From: UMGS1498 sp900552335
Lineage (GTDB): Bacteria > Bacillota_I > Bacilli_A > RF39 > UBA660
Direction: 5' to 3'
Assembly: GCA_902477075.1 (NCBI GenBank)
Contig: CABSFU010000007.1
Coordinates: 1-59,603 of the forward strand
Length of the DNA stretch: 59,603 bases
Part shown: piece by piece, positions 41,961 to 50,235 of the stretch
Numbering within the stretch: the stretch's first letter is position 1
How the letters are laid out: each line of letters starts with the position of its first letter
The notes under the pieces: generated by a model
The model's input: the letters and a program-made list of their open reading frames with translations, nothing else
The model's database searches: none
Told to the model about the DNA's origin: nothing
Position numbers and translations under genes: made by a program

Positions 41961-42618
41961 AATTAGAATTACTATCGGAACTAGATAAATTAGAATGTTC
42001 ACAATAATATTTTAAATCTATGTAAATTTTATCTATTTCTTCATGACTATATATAATATCAGAATGATGCATATCATCTCGTAAATATTCTATTAAACAG
42101 TTGCTATTGGCAATTGTTGTATTTAAATGATTATATTTTATTTTCTTAATTATAGTATCTTTACCAAATACAATATAAGATTTAAAATTGTTTTTATCTT
42201 TTCTTAAATAATCACTAAGAAATTGAATATGATAATTATTTTGTTTGATTGGGTTTGGTAACTGATATGTTTTTTGTTTTGAAAAATATTGTGTCCATTT
42301 GAAATCATTTTCATCACCATAAATTGTTCCATGATAATTTTTACTTTCGATAACATAAATACCAAAAGAAGTAACCAATAAAATATCTATTTCAGTTTTT
42401 TTCCCTTCAATAGGTATATATACATTACGAATTAATTTATAGTAAATATCTAATTTTTTTTCAATAGAGTCACATATATATTGCTCACCTTGGCGACCAA
42501 TTTCAAAACTGTTTAATGACTCTTTTTTATTATTTAAAATTTTTTTATTTAATATATTATATTTTATAAAACCTAATATAACAAACAGTATTAATAATGC
42601 AACAAAAAAATAATTCAT
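41959..42618 (-). CDS. NERD-domain membrane protein
   Basis: The 219-aa protein has an N-terminal membrane helix (~2-20) and a NERD (nuclease-related) domain. The pattern is FEIGRQGEQYICDSIEKK, an acidic TEIDILLVTSFGIYVIESKNYHGTIYG core with the Asp-x(n)-Glu-x-Lys nuclease triad, then a variable C-terminus. It sits just outside attR and its TAG overlaps the dif core by 4 bp, so in the uninserted chromosome it ends at dif. It may be a defence or DNA-processing protein, or left from an older dif insertion. Confidence 0.8.
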   Translation of the reverse strand: MNYFFVALLILFVILGFIKYNILNKKILNNKKESLNSFEIGRQGEQYICDSIEKKLDIYYKLIRNVYIPIEGKKTEIDILLVTSFGIYVIESKNYHGTIYGDENDFKWTQYFSKQKTYQLPNPIKQNNYHIQFLSDYLRKDKNNFKSYIVFGKDTIIKKIKYNHLNTTIANSNCLIEYLRDDMHHSDIIYSHEEIDKIYIDLKYYCEHSNLSSSDSNSN

Positions 42619-42740
42619 TATATCACACTTCCCTACTCTTTCCTACTATGTGTCAATTATATCAAAATTACCATATTTTTCCAATATATTTTTTGAATAT
42701 TAATTCACAAATTGCAAATAATAAGACTGGGTGATTAAAA

Positions 42741-42944
42741 ATGGCAAAGAACAAAAATAATTCAAAAATGAATTCAGTTAGTAACTGTAAAAACAACGTA
42801 TCTAATAAAACTTCAAACAAAGTAATGAATTGTGATACACACAAAACAAATAAAGTAACTAACGAAAAAATGGGCTTTGACGATGAAGATAGTCATTCGT
42901 TCCATTTAGATGAAAATGACGATCATTCATTTGAATTAAGATAA
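42741..42944 (+). CDS. Asn/Lys-rich 67-aa protein, possible spore protein
   Basis: The first 45 residues are low-complexity Asn/Lys/Ser with two Cys, and the last 22 are acidic with repeated HSF (SHSFHLDENDDHSFELR). GGGTGAT precedes the ATG. It has no membrane segment or known domain. The composition and the neighbourhood of gpr recall minor small acid-soluble spore proteins, but no SASP signature is present. A terminator follows. Confidence 0.55.
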   Translation: MAKNKNNSKMNSVSNCKNNVSNKTSNKVMNCDTHKTNKVTNEKMGFDDEDSHSFHLDENDDHSFELR

Positions 42945-42949
42945 TAACC

Positions 42950-42979
42950 CAAAAAAGAGAAAGACTTTCTCTTTTTTAA
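42950..42979. terminator. Bidirectional terminator
   Basis: AAAAAAGAGAAAG pairs with CTTTCTCTTTTTT between the convergent 67-aa gene and the ZIP transporter gene. Confidence 0.85.
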
Positions 42980-43722
42980 TGAAATAAAATATGATTAAAA
43001 TAAATAAAAAGACAACCAATCATAAAAGATATCCATGTAATTTTCTTTTTATGGTAATTAAGAGATGTTTTTAATAACTCGGTTAAAACCAAATAAACCA
43101 TAATCCCAGCTATAATAGCATATAACATGGCCATGAAAAAATCATTTACATAAGGCGCCAGAAATAAATAAGCGATGACAGCGCCAAATAATTCTGATAT
43201 ACCTGATATAAAGGTATACAAAAAAGCCTTTTTCTTGCTTCCTGTTGCATAATAAATAGGAACAGCTATAGAGATGCCTTCTGGAATATTATGACACGCT
43301 ATTGCAATTGTAAGGGTTAATCCTAATGCTTGATCAGAACAATTTGTAATATAGGTAGCAATTCCTTCTGGAATGTTATGAAAGATAATGGCTGCCATGG
43401 ATAAAACCCCTACTCTATATAACGAATTTTGATCATCTGGAATAAATTTGTTTAATAATTTAGATAATAAAATTCCAATATTAATAGATATAAGTAGAAG
43501 TAATATAGAAACAATTATACTGTAGGTTCCCGAAAATAAAAGATAACTATTAGGAATTAAATCCGTAAAAGAAATCAAAATCATGACCCCACTCGCAAAA
43601 CCAAGCGAACTAATAATAATAGAATCCTTTTTTTTCTTAGATATAAAAATAACAATTGTTCCAATTAACGTTGAAAAACCAGCAATAGTGGTTAGTAAAA
43701 AAGCATATAAAATATGGTTCAT
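42976..43722 (-). CDS. ZIP family metal transporter
   Basis: The 248-aa protein has eight membrane helices and the ZIP signatures HNIPEGIATYI (helix IV) and ACHNIPEGISIAVP (helix V) with their metal-binding His/Glu. It is closest in plan to ZupT (Zn/Fe/Mn uptake). It lies 30 nt after the Dps-like gene on the same strand, so it may share an iron/metal response with it. Confidence 0.92.
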   Translation of the reverse strand: MNHILYAFLLTTIAGFSTLIGTIVIFISKKKKDSIIISSLGFASGVMILISFTDLIPNSYLLFSGTYSIIVSILLLLISINIGILLSKLLNKFIPDDQNSLYRVGVLSMAAIIFHNIPEGIATYITNCSDQALGLTLTIAIACHNIPEGISIAVPIYYATGSKKKAFLYTFISGISELFGAVIAYLFLAPYVNDFFMAMLYAIIAGIMVYLVLTELLKTSLNYHKKKITWISFMIGCLFIYFNHILFH

Positions 43723-43751
43723 TTTATCACCAATAAATTATATGCTTTAAA

Positions 43752-44189
43752 TTATTTTAAACTACTTTTTATCATCCATAATTCTTTTTCTAAGTATATC
43801 AAAATGTTCGTTAAAATATGATCAGTATAATAATCCTTTTTTTCTTGGAATACCTTTATTAGATCTTTGGTATATTCAGTTAAAAAGGAAAAATCATTAT
43901 CCAATATACTAAAAACCTGATTTGCGCTAAAATCCATGCTTTTCATAGACTTAATTGTAGATATTTCTTCTATTTTTGGTAGTGAAGTAATTGGAAACCC
44001 ATTTAACATTTTAATGCGCTCCGCTATATTATCATAAAATAAATTAAAATTTTCATAATATTCTTGTAGTTTTTTATGTAATCCCATAAAACTCATTCCA
44101 ATTACATTAAAATGTAAATTATATAAATTATTTGTTTCCACTTTGATGTTAGACATATATTCATTTAAAATATTAACATTATCATTCAT
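43752..44189 (-). CDS. Dps/ferritin-like protein
   Basis: The 145-aa four-helix protein matches Dps/MrgA, which stores iron and protects DNA. LYNLHFNVIGMSFMGLHKKLQEYYENFNLFYDNIAERI carries the ferroxidase-type His, Asp and Glu, though the family's NFHW is reduced to LHFN. A NGFPITSL loop follows. GGGTGA precedes ATG 44189; the longer frame to 44228 lacks a ribosome site. It is 32 nt after gpr. Confidence 0.85.
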   Translation of the reverse strand: MNDNVNILNEYMSNIKVETNNLYNLHFNVIGMSFMGLHKKLQEYYENFNLFYDNIAERIKMLNGFPITSLPKIEEISTIKSMKSMDFSANQVFSILDNDFSFLTEYTKDLIKVFQEKKDYYTDHILTNILIYLEKELWMIKSSLK

Positions 44190-44221
44190 ACTATTCACCC
44201 TAATAGAAGATATTCCTTTAT

Positions 44222-45244
44222 TTAACAATTATTACATTTTTTAAAATGAATACTATTATTGATGCCATTGCTTAATAGTAAACTTAATTTTTTTACAACA
44301 AAATCTACTTCTTTAGGCGTAACAATCATGTTATATCCAATAGGTGTTAGTACTTCAAAAATAAGATTTCTTATTTCCTCTTCTTCTAAAGTTCCTAATA
44401 CTCCAAATATTTTTTCATTATCTTCTTTTTTCATCTTAAATTCTTTTTTCATATAATTAATTTGACCCGGTGGTATCATTTTGCTCATTGGATTTTGATA
44501 AAAATCCTTGTAAAACGCATAATGCTTTTCCATAAAAAGAAAGGTATTTGCAACCACACTTACAGCATCTACAACAGTAGGAATGCCTATCGCAATTACT
44601 GGTATATTTAGTGTTTGATCACTAATTTCGGTACGATTATTTCCAACTCCGCTCCCAGGTGTAATACCTGTGTTAGAAAGTTGAATTGTTTTATTTACCC
44701 TTTCAATAGAACGACTGGCTAAAGCATCAATCACAATTAAAAAATCAGGTTTCAAAATGTTTACAATTCCTTTAATATAATCAGCTGTTTCAATTCCATT
44801 TACAGCTGTTACATTTGGAGCAATAGAACTCACTCTTCTATAATTAGCGTCTAATTCATCATATAAATAAATATGGTTTGTCACAATGATATTTTGAACG
44901 GTTAATGGTCCTATGGAATCTGGTGTAGAATCAATATTTCCAAGTCCAACAACTAAGCAGGAATCGGTTTTTTTTATTTTTGTTTCTTTTAATAATTTTT
45001 TTAACTCCTTTTCAAAAACAGACTCTACTTTTTTAGCATTATCACTATCGGTTATATCTTCAAACTCTATTGTGACATAAGTTCCTGCTTTTTTGTTAGG
45101 AACCATATTATTTTCTTTTAATTTTGTAGTAGTAATCTTGATATTATCGATTTTTTCTTCTTGATGTTCAAAATTTTTATTTTCTTTTTCTATTACTAAA
45201 TCGGTTCGAATAGAATATTTACTTAAATCAACTTCATGTTTCAT
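44222..45244 (-). CDS. gpr: GPR germination protease
   Basis: The 340-aa endopeptidase degrades small acid-soluble spore proteins at germination. It aligns with B. subtilis GPR throughout: SIRTDLVIE (propeptide processing region), SCLVVGLGN, TPDSIGPLTVQNI, GIETADYIKGIV, FLIVIDALASRSIERVNKTIQLSNTGI, PGSGVGNNR, VPVIAIGIPTVVDAVSV-like and NMIVTPKEVDFVV. GGTGAT precedes ATG 45244; the frame to 45277 is not needed. It is divergent from rpsT, the same neighbour as in B. subtilis. A GPR implies SASP genes elsewhere in the genome. Confidence 0.95.
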   Translation of the reverse strand: MKHEVDLSKYSIRTDLVIEKENKNFEHQEEKIDNIKITTTKLKENNMVPNKKAGTYVTIEFEDITDSDNAKKVESVFEKELKKLLKETKIKKTDSCLVVGLGNIDSTPDSIGPLTVQNIIVTNHIYLYDELDANYRRVSSIAPNVTAVNGIETADYIKGIVNILKPDFLIVIDALASRSIERVNKTIQLSNTGITPGSGVGNNRTEISDQTLNIPVIAIGIPTVVDAVSVVANTFLFMEKHYAFYKDFYQNPMSKMIPPGQINYMKKEFKMKKEDNEKIFGVLGTLEEEEIRNLIFEVLTPIGYNMIVTPKEVDFVVKKLSLLLSNGINNSIHFKKCNNC

Positions 45245-45285
45245 GCTATCACCTATTATAAATTTGCCCAAATTCAAATAAAATA

Positions 45286-45314
45286 TTGCTTTTTTAAATA
45301 AAATTTGTTAAAAT
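45286..45314 (+). promoter_or_regulatory. rpsT promoter
   Basis: TTGCTT (45286-45291), 17-nt spacer, TAAAAT (45309-45314) with extended TG at 45306-45307. Confidence 0.7.
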
Positions 45315-45349
45315 ATAGTAGATTTATATTAGGACAGGTGGTGAAGAAA

Positions 45350-45613
45350 ATGCCAAATATGAAAAATGCTAAAAAAGCAGTAAAAACAAGTGTTAAAAAG
45401 AAAGTAGAAAACAACAATTTTAAAGCAAGTATGAAAACAGCTATTAAAAATGTAGAAAAAGCAATTGCCTCTAAAGATAAAGCAGCTGCTGGTGAAGCTT
45501 TAACAGTTGCTATTAAGAGAATTGATAAAGCAGCTTCTGCTGGCGTTATTACAGCAAACTATGTAGCTCGTACTAAATCAAGATTAACTTTAAAAGTTAA
45601 TAATATGGAGTAA
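45350..45613 (+). CDS. rpsT: 30S ribosomal protein S20
   Basis: The 87-aa, very basic, helical protein is S20: MPNMKNAKKAVKTS start, the AIKNVEKAIASKDKAAAGEAL and IDKAASAGVITANYVARTKSRL motifs at the end. AGGTGGTG is 6 nt from ATG 45350; the 15 residues upstream in frame are not part of the family. It is monocistronic. Confidence 0.96.
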   Translation: MPNMKNAKKAVKTSVKKKVENNNFKASMKTAIKNVEKAIASKDKAAAGEALTVAIKRIDKAASAGVITANYVARTKSRLTLKVNNME

Positions 45614-45633
45614 TATAAATTACTCTTTTTTTG
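45606..45633 (+). terminator. rpsT terminator
   Basis: GAGTAAT and ATTACTC pair around ATAA and are followed by a T tract. Confidence 0.8.
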
Positions 45634-45697
45634 TATAGTTTTGACAATTCTTATTTTAAAGTGGAATATCTTTTGATATACTATTATTGGTGATGCT

Positions 45698-46633
45698 ATG
45701 AAAAAATTAATCATTTCCATATTGCTTCTTTTAACAATTGGTTTTATTTTTACAAATTATTCTTCTTTAATGCGTTTTGCAATGGAAAAAATTGTATACA
45801 AAGATGAACAATTAGTAAAAGATAATAATATTTATTACAAAGAAAACAATTGGAGTTATGTTCAATTAACCGATAACTTTTATCCAAAAAAGGAACAAGA
45901 CATTTTAAATTTATTTTATACTGCTTTAGATGGTGGTTGGAGTGAATTAACTTATTATTGTACAGAAGAATTTCCAGATTGCATTAAATATACAGAAAAA
46001 ATTGTAAAAGATAATTATATTTTATCTAATATCAATAATTTTGTTGCTACTTATAATAGCTATAACAAAATTTATGTTAATTATAATACCTTAGGAAGAG
46101 TTTATGTAACATTTGAAAAAATTTATTCTAAAAAACAAATTGAATTAATTGATCAAAAAATAGATGAAATTATTTCTGAAATTATTACAGATAATATGTC
46201 AGATCGAGAAAAAATAAAAACTGTTCATGATTATATTATTAATCATACAAGATATGATGAAGAACATGCTAATGCTATTAAAAATGGTTTAAATGAAGAT
46301 ACCCCATCCGCTTCAAATACTGCATATGGTGTGTTATTTAATGGAAAAGCAATTTGTAGTGGATATACAGACGCTATGGCTTTATTTTTAGATAAATTAG
46401 GATTTAAAAATTATAAAATTTTTAGTCCAAAACATACATGGAATTGTGTATTTGTAGATGGAAGTTGGCGTCATTTAGATTTGACTTGGGATGATCCTGT
46501 TACTTCGAATGGTGAAGATCGTTTGGAATATAATTTTTTCTTAATTACCGACGATGAGCTAGAAGAAAAAAATACTGGACAGCACAATTATGATCGTACA
46601 ATTTATGTAGAATTAAATGAAAAGAAGGCCTAA
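45698..46633 (+). CDS. Secreted/anchored transglutaminase-like protein
   Basis: The 311-aa protein has an N-terminal signal anchor (~4-20) and a transglutaminase-like cysteine-protease fold in the C-terminal half. The catalytic triad is visible: Cys in GKAICSGYTDAMALFLD, His in SPKHTWNCVFVDGSW, Asp in RHLDLTWDDP. KTVHDYIINHTRYD is the usual preceding helix. Substrate unknown; members often act on cell-wall peptides or proteins. It converges on ylbL. Confidence 0.88.
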   Translation: MKKLIISILLLLTIGFIFTNYSSLMRFAMEKIVYKDEQLVKDNNIYYKENNWSYVQLTDNFYPKKEQDILNLFYTALDGGWSELTYYCTEEFPDCIKYTEKIVKDNYILSNINNFVATYNSYNKIYVNYNTLGRVYVTFEKIYSKKQIELIDQKIDEIISEIITDNMSDREKIKTVHDYIINHTRYDEEHANAIKNGLNEDTPSASNTAYGVLFNGKAICSGYTDAMALFLDKLGFKNYKIFSPKHTWNCVFVDGSWRHLDLTWDDPVTSNGEDRLEYNFFLITDDELEEKNTGQHNYDRTIYVELNEKKA

Positions 46634-46650
46634 TTGCCTTCTTTAATTTT
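46617..46650. terminator. Bidirectional terminator
   Basis: AAAGAAGGC and GCCTTCTTT stem between the convergent transglutaminase and ylbL genes, overlapping both stops. Confidence 0.8.
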
Positions 46651-47619
46651 TTGAATTGCTTCTTCTAATGTAGATACTTCTATTAATTGAATATTTAATT
46701 TTTCATCTTGTACTACACGAAGTGCTTCTTCATAATTTTCTCCAGATGGAGCAAGAAAAATGTCTGCATTATTTTCAGCACCTCTAATTTTATGAACAAT
46801 TCCACTTATTTCACCAACATTACCATTTTCATCAATTGTGCCAGTACCAGCTATTTTTTTACCACCCGTAATATCATCTTCTACTAAAGCGTTGTAGATA
46901 TTTAAAGCCATCATTAATCCACCACTACTACCCGACTCTCCTTTTTCAAATCGAATATCAATTTTAGGGTTAGTACTCATATTTCTTTTTACTGTAATCA
47001 TAATTCCTATGGTTATTTTTTGATTTATCTTCATTAATCTAGCGGTTCTATGATATATTTTATTTTCATTTTCAACTTCTATTTCAATTGTATCATTTTC
47101 TTTATATTCATTTAAAATAGAAGAGATTTGCTTTTTATTTGTTACTTCTATTCCTTCTATTTTTTTAATTTTATCCTTTATTTTTAAATCGGTTTGAGCA
47201 ATTGGATCTACATATGTGACATAACATTCTTCTGATTGAATAATGGGTGAAAGATGTGCTAGAGTGGTTGCCGCTAATATGGCATTTTGAGTAGATTCTT
47301 CTAGTAATAATTTAGAGCGAAAATTACTCTCTTCTTCTGTTTCGTTATTTAAAACCACTTGCTCTTTTTTGATTAAATCCCAATTTTTTTCAAAAAAACT
47401 AATGATGTAAATTGGTAAGTTTACTTTCATTTCACTTACATAGGTCATATAAAATTTGCCACTGGTAGGATAGGCATTTTCAACTTCTATTCGCCCACTT
47501 GTATCAATTATTCCCCCGTCTTTTTCTATGTAATAAGGTAATGGAATAATAACCGATAAGAATAAAAGAAAAAATAAAATTATAAATCGTTTATTTCTTT
47601 TTTGATTATTTAATTTCAT
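46630..47619 (-). CDS. ylbL: YlbL-type PDZ/Lon-domain membrane protease
   Basis: The 329-aa protein has an N-terminal membrane helix (~12-28), a PDZ-like region (DLKIKDKIKKIEGIEVTNKKQI) and a C-terminal S16 Lon protease domain. The catalytic Ser is in ESGSSGGLMMAL and the Lys in ISGIVHKIRGAENN, with KIAGTGTIDENGNVGEI between. In B. subtilis YlbL helps degrade the division inhibitor YneA. It is divergent from ylbJ, its partner in the B. subtilis ylbJ-K-L cluster. Confidence 0.9.
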   Translation of the reverse strand: MKLNNQKRNKRFIILFFLLFLSVIIPLPYYIEKDGGIIDTSGRIEVENAYPTSGKFYMTYVSEMKVNLPIYIISFFEKNWDLIKKEQVVLNNETEEESNFRSKLLLEESTQNAILAATTLAHLSPIIQSEECYVTYVDPIAQTDLKIKDKIKKIEGIEVTNKKQISSILNEYKENDTIEIEVENENKIYHRTARLMKINQKITIGIMITVKRNMSTNPKIDIRFEKGESGSSGGLMMALNIYNALVEDDITGGKKIAGTGTIDENGNVGEISGIVHKIRGAENNADIFLAPSGENYEEALRVVQDEKLNIQLIEVSTLEEAIQKIKEGN

Positions 47620-47675
47620 ATCATGTTCCTTTCTAAAAACAATATCATTATAGTATAAGCGTGCAGAGGTGAATT

Positions 47676-48623
47676 ATGAAATGTCTTAATAAATTATTAT
47701 GCTTAATTTTATTTTTATTTTTAACAATTGAATTAATTGTTTCCTCTGACTTAATTATGGTAACCATTAAAGAGGCAATTCATTTATGGTTTTATAAAGT
47801 CGTACCTGCTTTGTTACCTTTTTTTCTCTTTTCTAATTTTTTAATGAATTATGGTTTTATTGAAATCACAAGTGAATTTGCAAAACCGATTATGAGTTTT
47901 TTTAAATTGAATGAAAATGCAGCATTTATTTTAATGATGAGTATGTTGACAGGGTCACCTGGAAATGCCTTTTATATTAAAGAGGCATTGAAAAAAGGAA
48001 AGCTGAATGAGAAAGAAGCCACAAAAATATTGATGATTTCGCAGTTTGCCAGTCCTTTATTTATTTTAGGTACAGTTCGTATTTTGTTAAATGATTTTAA
48101 ACTAAGTATTCTTATTTTAATAATCACCTATATTACCAATTTTATATTAGCTTTTTTATTTCAAAATTTTTATGCATCAAAAGAAAGTTCTTCTTTCTCC
48201 TTTTTTACCTTAAAAAGAAATTTTTATCAAAAAGAAACACAATCTTTTGGAAAAACTTTATCTTCTTCTATAAAAAAAACATTTGATACTTTAATTACAA
48301 TCCTAGGAAGTATCTGCTTTTTTTACATGATTACGGCTATTATTCAACATAACCATCTATTGCCAACTAGTATTATGCCTTATTTCTCCGGTATTTTAGA
48401 AATGACCCAAGGGATTAATCAAGTTAGTTTACTAAACTGTTCCAATCATATAAAAGTTTTCTGGATTACTGTATTTTTATCTTTTGGTGGGTTTAGTATT
48501 CATAGCCAAATTTTAAGTTTAATTTGTGATACTAAAATAAAATACTTCCCCTATTTAGTAGCAAGAATATTACATGCTATGATAGCAGGAAGTATAATAC
48601 TAATTTTATTGTGTTATTTTTGA
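47676..48623 (+). CDS. ylbJ: Sporulation membrane protein YlbJ (SpoVV-like)
   Basis: The 315-aa protein has about eight membrane helices and the nucleoside-recognition/Gate domain plan of YlbJ: LWFYKVVPALLPFFLFSNFLMNYG, the MLTGSPGNAFYIKEA motif, and FASPLFILGTVRI. In B. subtilis YlbJ (SpoVV) is made in the mother cell and helps move dipicolinic acid into the forespore. GAGGTGAA precedes ATG. Its last 18 nt overlap the convergent pilin gene. Confidence 0.88.
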   Translation: MKCLNKLLCLILFLFLTIELIVSSDLIMVTIKEAIHLWFYKVVPALLPFFLFSNFLMNYGFIEITSEFAKPIMSFFKLNENAAFILMMSMLTGSPGNAFYIKEALKKGKLNEKEATKILMISQFASPLFILGTVRILLNDFKLSILILIITYITNFILAFLFQNFYASKESSSFSFFTLKRNFYQKETQSFGKTLSSSIKKTFDTLITILGSICFFYMITAIIQHNHLLPTSIMPYFSGILEMTQGINQVSLLNCSNHIKVFWITVFLSFGGFSIHSQILSLICDTKIKYFPYLVARILHAMIAGSIILILLCYF

Positions 48624-49721
48624 TAGAGCGTATTTATTAATGTAATCATCACATCTAACCAATAATCGAACAGAAGTAGCAGTTAAGTTAGTTCCATTTT
48701 GATTAAAGTTAAATTTATTGTTTACTAATTTTTTTGCACCTAAGAAAGTATAACAATTACTGTGAGTACTGTCATTACTATTGATGTAGCCACATTCATT
48801 GTCTTCTATTATTTTAGTAAATCCATTAAAATGACCATAAGAATCCCATTTATTATTCCATGCAATACTGATAGGTGTATATCCTTCTATTTCATTTTTG
48901 AAAAAATTATTTATTTGATACCAATGATTATTTTCTGTTGCACTATAACTAGGATATAACAATAAAAATTCAAAAACATTGGTATTTAGATTTTCTTGGT
49001 ATTTTCCTTTAAATAGGTCAAGAGCAAATAGTGCACTTCTTTTATTAGTTGTTTCACTTCTTTTTACTTCATCTACAGATTGAAATAATTCTTGAGTAGA
49101 AGCTATATTGTGATAGAAAAGTTCTGCATATGTACCATCTATGTTTGCTACAGATGTTAATGGAATAGTCATACCATCTAATGTAATGGTTGCATTCTTT
49201 AAAGACATAGAAATATTAACAGAAGTATTTACATTGTTATATGGAAAGGTTAAATTAAATCCCATATCTCCTTCTACAAATTCGTTGTAAACTGGAATAT
49301 GAATCGCCAATAATGAATTATTATAAGATGCATTAACACCATTTATAGTAGAATTATCGACATCAATATCCCCTATATAAGAGCCATTGTTTAATTTAAT
49401 AGTATAATCGTCATAAGTAATAGTTGCATTATAAGGATCTAATTTTAAGTCTGCTGAAAATGTTTCATTTTTCGAATTCATATAAGTAAAAGTTAAGCAA
49501 GATAAGCCGCAGCTACTTACACTTTTTAAATTGTTGTTATCGAAATCTTTATAAATACGTTCTAACATAATACCCTGTTTACTTAATAATGTTGTTTTTA
49601 TGTTTCCATTTAGATATATACTTTTCATAGATAAAATGAGTTGCATAATAAGAAGTGCGATAGCGGCTGTTAAACAAAAGGAAATGGCAAATTCTACTAA
49701 GGTAAATCCCTTTTTATTCAT
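48606..49721 (-). CDS. Large prepilin-like protein
   Basis: The 371-aa protein starts with a type III-like prepilin leader (MNKKGFTLVEFAISFCLTAAIALLIM; Glu5 of the mature chain present). A long beta-rich ectodomain has several Cys (SSCGLSCL, NECGYIN, NCYTF, VRCDDY). The size suggests a minor, tip-type pseudopilin of the PilX/GspK/ComG class. GGGAGG precedes ATG 49721 and lies inside the upstream prepilin gene, so the two are coupled. Confidence 0.82.
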   Translation of the reverse strand: MNKKGFTLVEFAISFCLTAAIALLIMQLILSMKSIYLNGNIKTTLLSKQGIMLERIYKDFDNNNLKSVSSCGLSCLTFTYMNSKNETFSADLKLDPYNATITYDDYTIKLNNGSYIGDIDVDNSTINGVNASYNNSLLAIHIPVYNEFVEGDMGFNLTFPYNNVNTSVNISMSLKNATITLDGMTIPLTSVANIDGTYAELFYHNIASTQELFQSVDEVKRSETTNKRSALFALDLFKGKYQENLNTNVFEFLLLYPSYSATENNHWYQINNFFKNEIEGYTPISIAWNNKWDSYGHFNGFTKIIEDNECGYINSNDSTHSNCYTFLGAKKLVNNKFNFNQNGTNLTATSVRLLVRCDDYINKYALSKITQ

Positions 49722-49725
49722 ATTA

Positions 49726-50217
49726 CTAACCTCCCAACTTTGCTGATGCAAAAGTATTATCTTTATATTCTACTATGATGATATATTCATTCGTAGTACT
49801 TGATGAAACATCTTTTTTATTAATATATCTTTTTAATTCTTCTGAATAGGATGTTGATTGAATATTTTCTTTTATTTTTCCCATATCAGCAGTTGTAAAT
49901 AGAACTGTTTTAGCGTTGGTTTTATCTATTAATAAGTTATAATAGGTACTATTTCCATTTACATTAGTACTTGTTGTAATATCGACATATCCACTTGAAG
50001 CACTTAATGTAATTAGATTTTGATATCCATTTTGTTTTAAATAAGACGTAATGGTATTAGCATTATAGATTGCATTAATCGAATCATAACGATATGTAAT
50101 ATCATAATTTGTCAACGTATTGTTAATTTGTATAAACAAATAAGTCAATGTAGCAGCTACAAAAGTAGAGACAATTAAAGTTTCAATTAGTGTAAACCCC
50201 TTATTATTTTTTTTCAT
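49726..50217 (-). CDS. Prepilin-like protein
   Basis: The 163-aa protein has a prepilin leader (MKKNNKGFTLIETLIVSTFVAATLTYLF) with the expected Gly-Phe cleavage site and Glu5, then a small ectodomain rich in Ser/Thr/Asn. It is probably a minor pilin. It is first in a two-gene unit with the large prepilin and is divergent from pilB across a 32-bp palindrome. Confidence 0.82.
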   Translation of the reverse strand: MKKNNKGFTLIETLIVSTFVAATLTYLFIQINNTLTNYDITYRYDSINAIYNANTITSYLKQNGYQNLITLSASSGYVDITTSTNVNGNSTYYNLLIDKTNAKTVLFTTADMGKIKENIQSTSYSEELKRYINKKDVSSSTTNEYIIIVEYKDNTFASAKLGG

Positions 50218-50235
50218 AAACTTGTCACCTTTACC

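Larger units (their letters stand above)
35852..41962 (-). mobile_element. Integrated filamentous phage (inovirus-like), about 6.1 kb
   Basis: The direct repeat TATATATTATGTTAACTAA (19 bp) occurs at 35852-35870 and 41944-41962 and brackets a 6,092-bp unit. Inside, on the - strand, genes follow filamentous phage order: small DNA-binding-like protein, pVIII-like coat, pIII-like protein, pVI-like protein, Zot/pI ATPase, and Rep. A divergent repressor operon lies at the right end. No integrase is present, which fits Xer-dependent integration at dif. No secretin (pIV) is present, fitting a monoderm host. Size, order and coat protein are all typical, and the genes appear intact. Confidence 0.9.

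Noticed and set aside
42619..42740. Possible further dif/att copy right of the NERD gene
   Set aside because: No TATATA-TTATGTTAACT-like sequence is present there, so the element boundary stays at 41962.
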